Shown here: piece by piece, positions 1 to 8,600 of the stretch
How positions within the stretch are numbered: the stretch's first letter is position 1
How the letters are laid out: the number at the start of each line of letters is the position of its first letter
NCBI GenBank assembly: GCA_003427395.1
Contig: BFEA01000424.1
Span: 934,734-955,729 of the forward strand
Origin: Chara braunii
Lineage: Eukaryota; Streptophyta; Charophyceae; Charales; Characeae
Length of the DNA stretch: 20,996 nt
Direction: 5' to 3'
Translations under genes and position numbers: made by a program
Notes under the pieces: generated by a model
The model's database searches: none
What the model was told of the DNA's origin: nothing
Seen by the model: only the letters and a program-made list of their open reading frames with translations

Positions 1-345
1 AACGTTTCCGAAAAATCTGAAAAAAAACTATGTCATGCAGAAAAATAAACTGAACAACATTTGCCTCAACCGTACCAAATTCCTTACCAAATTTGAAATA
101 AAAATCAAATACGAAAAATAAATAATATTAATGAAAATAAGAAAAAATAAAACGCGAACGAAATTATTGCGTGGGCAAGCAAGTTTTTGACACCGCCATC
201 TTTGGCGATTTTTCATTTTGTTTTGGCTTTGTCAAATGCCATGAAATTTTATACATATGTATCTTACGTAATAGAGAACTTACAAATAAAGTTTGAAAGA
301 ATAATAATTTTTTTCAGGCCCGGAAATGAAGGGAAAACAAAAAGT
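1..345 (+). repeat. Partial small element: modules A1 and B1
   Basis: Two AT-rich modules that recur in the window lie here. Module A1 (about 14-110) has the landmarks ATGTCATGCAGA and TTTGCCTCA and recurs at 545-641 and, inverted, at 1374-1462 and 20298-20387. Module B1 (about 173-345) has the landmark GACACCGCCATCTTTGGCG and an AGAGAACTTACAAA box; it recurs at 986-1150 and, inverted and interrupted, at 19940-20215. The order here is A-B-core, with the upstream core cut off by the window edge. No coding potential is recognised. The modules look like the interior of a non-autonomous transposable element; the family name is unknown to me. Confidence 0.6.
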
Positions 346-371
346 GAAAAGAGAAAAAAAACCATGGCTAA

Positions 372-522
372 GCCGGACCCGGACCCGGACATTTCCGGAC
401 ATGGAACCGGACCCGCGTCTGGTAGTTTCCGGACGTCCGGAATTCCGAACATTTCCGGGCCTCCGGACATGGGGGGATCCGGAGGATGCGGAAGTCTGGA
501 CAGGTCCGGAAATATCCGGACG
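372..522. repeat. Alpha core: TCCGGA-rich GC block
   Basis: This GC-rich block of about 150 bp is packed with CCGGAC/GTCCGG words, many forming the palindrome TCCGGA. It sits between module B1 on the left and module A2 on the right, in strongly AT-rich surroundings. Open frames across it are a product of base composition and show no recognisable protein. The same motif style recurs at 892-957, 2395-2849 and around 3240-3345. I interpret it as the subterminal or terminal portion of the small elements; its exact boundaries are uncertain. Confidence 0.55.
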
Positions 523-544
523 ATTAAAAAAAATAAAAATAAAA

Positions 545-645
545 AAATCTGAAAAAAAAGTATGTTATGCAGAATAACAATGCAAACCACTTTTGCCTCA
601 GAGTCATGTCAGAATTCCTAACCAAACTTGAGTTAAAAGTCGAAA
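545..645 (+). repeat. Module A2
   Basis: A second forward copy of module A, with ATGTTATGCAGA and TTTGCCTCA followed by an ACCAAACTTGAGTTAAAAGTC stretch that parallels A1. An A-rich run separates it from the alpha core on its left, as it does in the other copies. Confidence 0.6.
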
Positions 646-891
646 ACTATAAAAAGCTTAAAAAAAGACTTTAAAAACTAATAAAAGGTAATGGTTTATT
701 AATAATTAAAAAATTGGGGTTGTCTAATAAATTACTATAGAGAGAGAACATGTCCGGACTCCCCAAAAAAGCATAAACGGGCCTGAAAACCCCCCAAAAC
801 AATTTCGGGGGCTTGGCTCCTCAATGGGGAAGGGTCCTGGACCGTTTTTTTTTTGTTTTTTTTTTTTTGAAATTTGCCAGATCCGGACCTT
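646..891. other. Unclassified spacer with poly-T tract
   Basis: About 245 bp without a recognisable gene. It holds a short C/G-run segment (around 780-835) and an interrupted T tract (about 845-868) that runs into the next alpha core. The T tract next to a GC core parallels the poly-T/core junctions at 1470-1489 and 20397-20420. Confidence 0.5.
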
Positions 892-957
892 CCAGACCGG
901 ACGTCTGGATTCCGGACTGAATCCAGACCGTCCGGACGGCAGTCCGGACGTCCGGAT
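892..957. repeat. Second alpha core (TCCGGA-rich)
   Basis: A dense block of TCCGGAC and CCAGACGT-type words between a poly-T tract and module B2. Its position between an A module (545-641) and a B module (986-1150) differs from the other copies, where A and B are adjacent. This suggests a nested insertion or rearrangement. Confidence 0.5.
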
Positions 958-985
958 CGCGTAGCCATGAAAAAAACAAATTAGT

Positions 986-1150
986 AAGTGGGAAAGCAAG
1001 TTTTGACACCACCATCTTTGCCGATTTTTCATTATTGTTTGGCTCCACAGAATGACTTCAAAATTGAGAGACAGGTAGCCTACATAACAGAGAACTCACA
1101 AAAAAAAAATCAGAAAACAATAATAATGTTTAGGTACCAAAATAATTTTT
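986..1150 (+). repeat. Module B2
   Basis: Second forward copy of module B: GACACCACCATCTTTGCCG followed about 84 nt later by GAGAACTCACAAAA and an AATAATGTTTAGG segment that leads into the GC core. It matches B1 closely at the start and the inverted B3 (19940-20215) closely at the GAGAACTCAC end. Confidence 0.6.
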
Positions 1151-1154
1151 TGCG

Positions 1155-1256
1155 GGGTCCGAACCCCTTCGAGTTCGGGCCCCGTACGGGGACCCGAACA
1201 CCCGAACGTTCGGGGGTCAGCTTAGGGGCCTCCGTACGTTCGGCCTGGCAACTCTG
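1155..1256. repeat. Gamma core ending at GGCAACTCTG
   Basis: GC-rich block full of CGAAC/GTTCG words plus CGTACG. It ends in GGCAACTCTG immediately before a (TA)n run. The reverse complement of that end, CAGAGTTGCC, closely matches the two ends of the complete gamma element (CAGGGTTACC at 19823 and CAGGGTTGCC at 20506), which supports calling 1256 a true element terminus. Confidence 0.6.
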
Positions 1257-1275
1257 TATATATATATATATATTA
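1257..1275. repeat. (TA)n microsatellite between two elements
   Basis: A TA dinucleotide run between the gamma terminus at 1256 and the terminal inverted repeat of the beta element at 1276. Similar TA runs flank the other element ends (about 1548-1563, 19808-19822, 20507-20534). Confidence 0.85.
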
Positions 1276-1544
1276 TAGGCTACCAGAGTGGCCCGGGATC
1301 AATTGCCCGGCCGGGACAAAATAATTAAAAAAATAAAAAAGAATAAAATAGTTTTGAATTTTATTTTTTATTTTAAATTTGGTGAAGAATTTTGATGTGA
1401 CCCTGAGGCAAAAGTTGTTCAGTCTATTTCTCTGCATAACATAGTGTTTTTTCAGAATTTTTAGATTGTTTTTTTTTTTTTTTTTTTGCTGGGACCTTGC
1501 ACGGGCTGGCCACCCGGGACCCGGGCGGCCCGGCTGGTAGCCTA
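1276..1544. mobile_element. Small TIR element, beta type (internally deleted)
   Basis: A 269-bp unit bounded by a perfect 11-bp inverted repeat, TAGGCTACCAG at 1276-1286 and CTGGTAGCCTA at 1534-1544. Inside each end lies a CCCGGG-rich block. The middle holds an AT-rich stretch and one inverted copy of module A (1374-1462); no B module is present. TA-rich DNA flanks both sides. It has no coding capacity, so it would be a MITE-type passenger element. The termini resemble, but are not identical to, those of the gamma elements. The type of transposase that would mobilise it is unknown. Confidence 0.65.
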
Positions 1545-1597
1545 GTAATATATATATATATATTTGTCACAGCCCCTCGTTTGTTGTCCTCTTCTCC

Positions 1598-1709
1598 CTC
1601 TCTGCCTACGGTTTACCGGGCAGTTCTATTTGAGGATATATATATATATATTGTATATTATATATATATCGTCACACACAGAACTGCCCGGTAAACCGTA
1701 GGCAGAGAG
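1598..1709. repeat. Perfect 30-bp inverted repeat with (TA)n loop
   Basis: The left arm 1598-1627 is the exact reverse complement of the right arm 1680-1709. The 52-nt loop between them is nearly all TA repeats. The right end of the loop carries GTCACAC, and a similar GTCACAG follows the preceding TA tract at about 1566. It could be a fold-back element, two facing element ends, or a cruciform-prone palindrome. Confidence 0.8.
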
Positions 1710-1714
1710 AGAGG

Positions 1715-2394
1715 CCCAAACGGGCATTCCGCTCTACCCACATCTTTCAGGGGCATTTTGGCATATATCTCAACTTAGGGGGGTATTTTGCAAATTATCC
1801 CTTTTGTTTTTTAATTTTTTGATCACCGAAAATTAACGTTTTTGGAAATGAAAAAAAATGGGGTTGTAAGGTTTTGAAAACCCCACATCCCCATTTATTA
1901 TTATTATTATTATTTCGAGGAAAATTCCTCAAAATCCACGGTCGAGCCCGTGGGCTGAGCTTGACCCCACGGCTGCAGCCGCAGAGGATACATAGGTAAG
2001 GAGCAAAGGACAAGGATTACGGGGCAGAGTCTAGGCTGTTTACTGGCCAGGGATTGAGAGATGTACATCATGGAATGATATCTGGTCTTCTTATAGGCTT
2101 TGTAGCTGCAGAGAGTTGGCAGGCTAGGTTTTCAGGAGGTATCTGATGGTTCCCTCCCAGTGAACCGAAGAGGCAGGTCTTAGGTCTCTCTGCCAGTCTC
2201 TCTGCCAGCCTCTAGCCCATGGTTGTATGTCCATAATCAGACCTCTTCAATGTTGAACCAGGGACGCTAGACCCGTTTTCCAGCAAAGCAGCCATCAAGC
2301 TGCGTGGGTCTAGAAGGTAAGTCCCGCAGGCAGAGGCCTGTAAGTGAAACTGGATAAAGCTTCCAGAACTCTGTATCCAGGTGTAATGGTAACG
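1715..2394. other. Non-coding stretch, no gene recognised
   Basis: About 680 bp with no convincing gene on either strand. It includes a (TTA)n microsatellite at about 1897-1914 and an A/T-rich segment around 1795-1860. Open frames are short and match nothing I recognise. Confidence 0.6.
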
Positions 2395-2849
2395 GTGGAC
2401 CCGGACACCGGACACTTCCGGACTGTATTCCAGACGAGTGTCTGGACAGTTCCGGACTGTCCCGCGATCCGGACACCACCGGACACCCGAACATCACTGG
2501 ACCCGGACAGTCAGGACCGGTGTCAGGGGGTGAAAAATGTCCAGAGCAAAAACCGTGGACCCGGACACCGGACACTTCTGTACTGTATTCCAGATGAGTG
2601 TCTGGACAGGTCCGGACTGTCCCGCGATCCGGACACCTGGACACCCGGACATCACCGGACCCGGACAGTCAGAACCCGTGGCAGGGGGTGAAAAATGTCC
2701 AGAACAAAAACCGTGGACCCGGACACCGGAAATTTCCGGACTATATTCCAGACAAGTGTCTGGACAGGTCCGGACTGTCCCGCGATCCGGACACCACCGG
2801 ACCGGGACAGTCAGGACCGGTGTCAGGGGGTGAAAAATGTCCGGACCAA
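2395..2849. repeat. Three-copy ~160-bp CCGGAC-rich tandem repeat
   Basis: Units start at 2395, 2555 and 2713 (periods 160 and 158), each beginning GTGGACCCGGACACCGG. The first two end in a GGGGGTGAAAAATGTCC segment followed by an AAAAACC linker, and the third is cut shortly after that segment. Internal CCGGAC words give the unit its own short-period structure. Long open frames through it on both strands are explained by lack of stops in GC-rich repeats. The word content links it to the alpha cores. Confidence 0.85.
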
Positions 2850-3362
2850 CAAAAAAATAAAATAAAAATGGAGGGGGTGGGGGAGGGGAGGGGTGTTGGC
2901 AGGCACTCACCTGGTTTGCACTTCGTAGTTCAGGCACCAGAGCACCTGTCTTGCAGCAAATCAACAAGCACATTCAACTAGCAGACATGCAGAGTTGCAA
3001 ACAGCGCAAAGCGGGCACAAGACTAAAGCAACAGTGAAAAAAAAAATTAAAAAGTTTGATTAACTTCTTGCAGTACATGTCAAGTGGAAACCTCAGTACA
3101 TGTCTTGTGTCCGGGCCTCTAGGCCCTGTCAGGTGGGGCGAAACGACACCGAAAATTCGCCCCGTTATTTTTCAGGGGGCAACCCCCCACCGGGACCCGA
3201 AAAACGTCCTGAGCCGCCCCCTTGTTTTTTTTTTTTTTTTTTCCCTTCGGGCCTCCCTCCAGACATCACGGACCGAACCCCGGACCTGGACATGTTGTTC
3301 CGGACTGTCGGGAACCCGGTCCAGACGTCAGGCCGGTTACGATGGTTAATATTTTAAGACTT
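2850..3362. other. Non-coding stretch with GC-rich repeat fragments
   Basis: No gene recognised. A GGGGCGAA/TTCGCCCC inverted pair lies near 3136-3164, an 18-nt T run at 3225-3242, and an alpha-like CCGGAC-rich patch at about 3243-3345. The poly-T-then-GC-core order again resembles the small-element junctions. Confidence 0.5.
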
Positions 3363-3440
3363 AGTTTTCAAAATAGTATGATCAACCAATAGGAAGAGGG
3401 AAGTTTTCAAAACAGTATGATCAATCAATAGGAAGAGGGA
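3363..3440. repeat. Two-copy 39-bp tandem repeat
   Basis: Units 3363-3401 and 3402-3440 are near identical, starting AGTTTTCAAAA and containing CAACCAATAGG or CAATCAATAGG. Confidence 0.85.
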
Positions 3441-3965
3441 AGTATCTATCACACTCCAAAGAGGCATAGATAATCCATGCTTGAGCTCCCATATAAGGGC
3501 ATATTCACACTAGGATGTTTTATACTCAGCTCTTGGACTTGATTGTGGCCAGATACACCCGGGGTCGGCCGTAATACGTCTCGGCAAAGTTGAAAGTCCT
3601 AAGTTCGAGTACATTCTAAGTAATCCTCAGAGCACTAACTGCAGTACATTCTCGACGCCTATTTATAGAACTTTGGCAGCTATCACCTTACCCTACAGCC
3701 AGTGCAGTAAATGCACTTAAACCACTTGATTGTGGTTGCATTTTCGTTCCGCGCGTCCATAATTTGAGGTGTCAGGCCCGCAACCCAGGTGCCGATGAAC
3801 TGGTGCTTTAAACCGCTAGTTCACGGCCCCGGCCTTGCATAAAGTTTTTGTCGCCCACAAGCAAAACTCGGAGGTGCCGCGCGGCCAGGCCCGCCGTTGA
3901 AAAAAAAAATTGTCTGCGTGTGGGTTTCGTGCTGACACCGTTGGCCGATATGTGGTGTGCTGGTG
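3441..3965. other. Non-coding stretch, no gene recognised
   Basis: About 525 bp with no supportable gene. One diverged fragment of the downstream 61-bp repeat (CTACAGCCAGTGCAGTAA) lies at about 3693-3710, so the satellite once extended further or was interrupted. Confidence 0.5.
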
Positions 3966-4475
3966 CTTTAACATATCAGGTCCATCGGTGGCTATTAGGT
4001 AACTACAGTCACCACACCAACTGCGGTTAACTTATCAGTTCCATCGGCGGCTATTGACTTACTGCAGCCAGCACAGTAACTGCAGTTAACTTATAAGTTC
4101 CATCAGGGCGGCTATTAACTAACTACAGCCAGCACAGTAACTGCAGTTAACTTATCACTGCAGTTCCATTGGCAGCTAGAAGCTAACTACAGTCACCAGA
4201 CTCACCACAGTAACTGCAGTTAACTTCTAAGTTCCATCAGGGCGGCTATTGACTAACTACAGCCAGCACAATAACTGCAGTTAACGTACCAGTTCCATCA
4301 GGATGGCTATTTACTAACTACAGCCAGCACAGTAACTGCAGTTAACTTATCAGTTCCATCAGGGCGGCTATTAACTACCTACAGCCAGTGCAGTAACTGC
4401 AGTTAACTTATCAGTTCCATCACGGCGGCTATTAACTAGCTACAGCCAGTGCAGTAACTCCAGTTATCCTTATCA
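3966..4475. repeat. 61-bp minisatellite, about eight units
   Basis: The anchor CTGCAGTTAAC recurs (with slight changes) at 4021, 4080, 4141, 4214, 4275, 4336, 4397 and 4458. The spacings are 59, 61, 73, 61, 61, 61 and 61. Each unit also holds CAGTTCCATC, GGCGGCTATT and CTACAGCCAGCACAGTAA. The 73-nt unit carries a small insertion. It is not protein coding. Confidence 0.95.
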
Positions 4476-5079
4476 GATCCATACCAGGAACAAAGTGCTA
4501 CCAGCTGCAATCAACCTGTAAACACGGGAGTCATTAACCATTATTTATATAAAAAAAAGAAAACTGGGATCACTGATCAGTCTGAAGATGGGATTTCAAA
4601 TCGCTAGATCAACGTCCAAAGATGGAGATATTTCAAGATTGTCAAGATCGGGTGATGTACAAGCTCTGATGCATGTGTGCTGGTGTGCACACTATGGAGA
4701 TGACGGAAAGAATCCATGGCTGAGATGAGTTTGCTGGAGATTCGAATGATTGGATACATAAATATATAAATACAATTGACAACTACTTTGAGAGAGCGCC
4801 TCAAGGCCATCACAATCGTCTTTTATGCCAAAAAAAAAGGGAAAAAAAAAGGCCAGCTGTAGTTGGAGGGTCTGCAGAATGACAGTGCATGTGTTCAGAC
4901 CTTCAGAGTTAAAGCCGCCAACCGAAAGCACTACCTCGTCTAGCAGGTAATCGTGCATGCAGATAGAAAAGGAACATGTAGAAGTGAAGAGAATGAGGAA
5001 AAGGAGAGGCTGTTGGGACTCACCGCTCTGCTAACAAGTGTCCCATCCACCCGTTCCAAAGCATAGGCAGCAGGAGACC
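4476..5079. other. Non-coding stretch downstream of the kinase gene
   Basis: About 600 bp of mixed composition with no recognisable gene; open frames are short and without known motifs. Confidence 0.5.
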
Positions 5080-5315
5080 AGAGATGGAGACAGGAAAAGG
5101 AAAAGAGAGGGAAACGAGGGAGGAAAAGAAGAAGAAGAAGAAGAAGAAGAAGAAGAAGAAGAAGAAGGAGAAGAAGAAGAAGAAGAAGAAGAAGAAGAAG
5201 AAGAAGAAGAAGAGAGGTGAAGGAGGGGAGGAGGAAGACGGGGAGGGGGAGGGGAGGAAGAGAACCGGGAGGACCGGGAGGGGAGGAAAGCAGGAGAGGG
5301 AGCAGATGGGCAAAG
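5080..5315. repeat. Homopurine tract with (GAA)n and G-runs
   Basis: The plus strand is almost pure purine for more than 200 nt. A (GAA)n run occupies 5126-5213 with one GGA interruption. It is followed by G-runs separated by single A residues (around 5225-5285). Such tracts can form triplex DNA or G-quadruplex. It begins about 290 bp past the kinase stop codon. The long leucine/phenylalanine or glutamate/lysine open frames across it are artefacts of the repeat. Confidence 0.9.
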
Positions 5316-5605
5316 AGCACAGGAGCAGCACAGTATACGACAAGGATAGACGAGGAGGGAGAGCAGTAAGAAGAAGGATAAAAAGGAGGAAGCACCAGGT
5401 TTCCGTCGCTGGCCCTGTTCTGCCCTGCCCGAACTTAGTTAGTATGTCCCCCTGCAACCTGCTAATATATACATGGGAATGAGGAAGAAGAATGTTGACT
5501 AGCCAAAAGTTGACGACCAAAAACGCGTCTCAGGCGCAACCCCCCTTGCCTACCTGTTCTCTACTCGTTCAGCAACAACACCCCTCCTCCACTTCTCCCA
5601 TTCCC

Positions 5606-8600
5606 TTATGTTCTTCCCTGCTCTTGTACGATTGCCTTGATCCTCTCCACAACCACACCCATCATGGGCCTCTTACTTGCCTCCACATCAGTGCACTCCT
5701 GCGACAACTTGGCAATTGCACACAGCGTCTCCCTCTCCCATTCGCTCCCTCCAGGGACTTCGAAGGACTGAACAAGGTGCGGGTCCACCATCTTGCTAAG
5801 CAGCTGATAGTCCCAGTGTGGCACTTTCTTGAACGTCTTCCGGGCCCAAAGCACAAGCACAATGGGGTGATGACCGCAATCGGTCTCGCTGTCACTCAGG
5901 GTCACATCATACATATCTAGAGCGTCCATCTCGGGCTGATCTCCATTAGTCCTCCAGAAGAGAGCACTCTTCCCAGTAACCATCTCCAGCAGAATCACAC
6001 CGAAGGCATACACGTCATTCTTGGCGGTAAGTTTCAATCCAATGGCATACTCGGGAGCCATATACCCAATCGTGCCGGCTCGAAAAGCTGTCTGCACAGT
6101 TTCCCGACCTCTTTCCAAGCCTGAGCTCGGATTACCAAGCCTAGCGAGGCCAAAGTCGGTCAGATAGGCCTTGACCTGCTCTCCGGAGCCGTCGACAAGG
6201 ACATTGCTGCTCTTGACGTCCCGATGCAAGAGCGGGGGCTCTAACTCCTCGTGGAGATACCTTAATGCAGTCCCGATCTGCAGTGCAACTGACAGTCGCG
6301 ACCTCCAACCTAAGGGAGTAGGAGGAGGAGGAGGAGGAAGAGATGGTCCTGTGGTAGGAGAAGGCAGGGCCTGGGCAGAGGGGCGAGGACGAGGGTGCAG
6401 ACGATCATGTAAACTGCCACCCGAGATGAAGGGATAGACAAGGACAACCATGTTTCGCTCCACACAGTAGCCGAGAAGCTTGCAGAGATGGACATGGCGA
6501 GCTCGGCTGAAAGTGGTCACTTCGGAGAGGAACTGCTTTCGTTTCAGTTCGTCAAGTCCGCCCCTCATCAGCTTCAGCGCCACGTCAGTCATCTCCTGCC
6601 TTTCACCTCCTACTCTCATGGTTGCCCGGTACAGGTCACCAAATCCGCCCCTTGCTCCCACCACCTTGTGCCTATCGCTAAAGCCATCCGTCGCCTCCCG
6701 TAGATCTGTGAAGGGGATCGGTCGAGGGGCATCAAGATGGTCAAGCTCGAGCGAGATGGCAGCGAACTCCAATTGATCGCCATCGCCATGGAGGAGGGAG
6801 AGAGATGTCATCGTCGTCGTCGTCGTGGCTGTGGTTTTGAAATCACCGCTGCTGCAGGCTTTATCTCCCGGAGAGAGAGTATTCGGATGGCCAAAGAATA
6901 TGCACGAACACAGCCATCGCTGCTGCTGTGTCTTGGGCTGATGAGCTGCAGAAGCAGCAATCGCGTAGTCCTTCTCCGGGCGAAAGCACAGTCTTCTGGT
7001 CCACCACAGGACGAGCGTTATCCAGACCCCTAGGAGAGCCACGGTTATGACGCACAAAACGATAGTCAATTTGAGAAAGGAAATTCCATCAGATGAGGAT
7101 GAGAGGCGGGAGGACGAGGAGGGAGGTGGTACTGTAGGAGGATCGTACCGTGGAAGGGGACCGAACCCTGGAGAGTTTGCAGGATCAATGGAACCACATT
7201 TGTGCAGAGCACTGCGGTTAATGGCGAAGTGGAATATCTCCCCATTACTCGTTCCGACATACAAATCTGCATCATTGTGACTAAGCAACAGACGCGATGG
7301 TTCGTTTACCCCTGTCCAGTCCTGTTTGTCCAAGGCGGAGGGAGGGGTGCGGTTGAAGAGGACGATGTCTTTGGTCCAGGAGACGTTGCCATGTGGGGCG
7401 TCGAGGGCCACCCATCGGACCACTGATGGCTGTCCCGTGGGGGGCTTGGTGTCTGGCCATCCCGTTACGAAAAGGTTGCAATCATCCGAAGTTATAACGG
7501 CAGCTAACGGACCGAAGGGCATAGCCACATGTGTTCCGTTAGCAAAACTGAGAGTTTCTGTCACTCCTGTGGCGGTGTGCACTCGCCTCACGAGCAAAAA
7601 GCCCCGGTCGCCAACGTAGAGTAAGGCACCGTCTCTTGAGACAGATCGGGAGACAATCCTTGGGCCCCCCGACCCAAATCGAGCAGAGCTGCCTGTGCCA
7701 TCCATGTTTTCGGGGATACTCGCAGGCTCATGATTACCAGCTAGCAGTATAATTGACTTGATGGGAGCCCCTTGTTTAAGCGGCACCTTCTGAATCTGTG
7801 GAGGTGAACTCACAAATAGCCACAGCTCTTTTGGATGCCTGGCCATGCCGTATTTAGCTGCTAATGGACCAGCAATGAACACCTCCTCTCTCCCATTCTC
7901 CACCCATACTTGGTGGATCTCCTGTGTCTCCTCGTATCCAACGAGAAGCGTAACATTATCTTCCAGAATCTCCAGGCCTGTGACACGATTGGCCCTGCTG
8001 CTGCCTGTGATGTCGATAGCCTTTTTGAGGATATTGGACACTTCGTACAACAGACTCTGTGGTGATGTTTGTGATTGAGATGAAGTTGCAGATGGTGGTA
8101 AAGATGATGGATTAGGCAATCGGACGGCTTTCCCGATCTGGCTGTCGGTATCATACTTGTCGTGCGCGAAGTAGAGGGTGCTTCCATCTTGAGAGAGGAT
8201 GAGAGCATGAATATAACGTCTTTGATAATCCAAAGAATTATTCGCCGTAATATCCGGTAATACATTGCCGTGTAGAGTGAGCAGCGATTTGTTGAATTGA
8301 AGCCATGGGTACAGAGCTGCTGGAACTTCCTGTTCTATCCTCCTATTCGTCCTCCTCCCTTCAGACTGGTTATCATGATTGGCCTCCGGAAAAATGCCAA
8401 TACCCGACTCCAACACGTCCCTTCTCGTGCCGTCCATCTCCTCCTCCTCCTCCTCCTCCTCCTCCTCCTCCTCCTCCTCCTGCCCCTCCCTCTCCTCCTC
8501 CCCCCTTGCATCGAATGACATTACCTTCCGCGCTGCCAGCCCTGCAGACCGTGCACACGGGCGGTTGGACTGGGAAGAGTCCCGGACATGGTCCTCCTCG

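Noticed and set aside
1-1544. Helitron interpretation of the small elements near the left edge
   Set aside because: They have inverted terminal repeats and no TC...CTRR ends with the usual 3' hairpin.
1598-1709. A microRNA precursor
   Set aside because: Arms are perfectly paired and the loop is a TA microsatellite, unlike typical precursors. Without small-RNA data a fold-back repeat is more likely.
2494-2981. Overlapping open frames of up to 159 codons on both strands with repeated peptides
   Set aside because: They follow the 160-bp CCGGAC tandem repeat. Openness on both strands and repetition show a composition effect, not a gene.
3530-3640. tRNA or SINE-like box B (AAGTTCGAGTAC) near 3600
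   Set aside because: I could not find a matching box A at proper spacing or fold a cloverleaf.
3966-4475. Possible CRISPR-like array
   Set aside because: The whole 61-bp unit is repeated with no unique spacers, and the context is eukaryotic. It is a minisatellite.
5020-5520. Open frames of poly-Leu/Phe (minus) and poly-Glu/Lys (plus) over the purine tract
   Set aside because: They are translations of a GAA microsatellite and G/A-rich DNA and contain no motif. All frames stay open because the repeat lacks stop codons.
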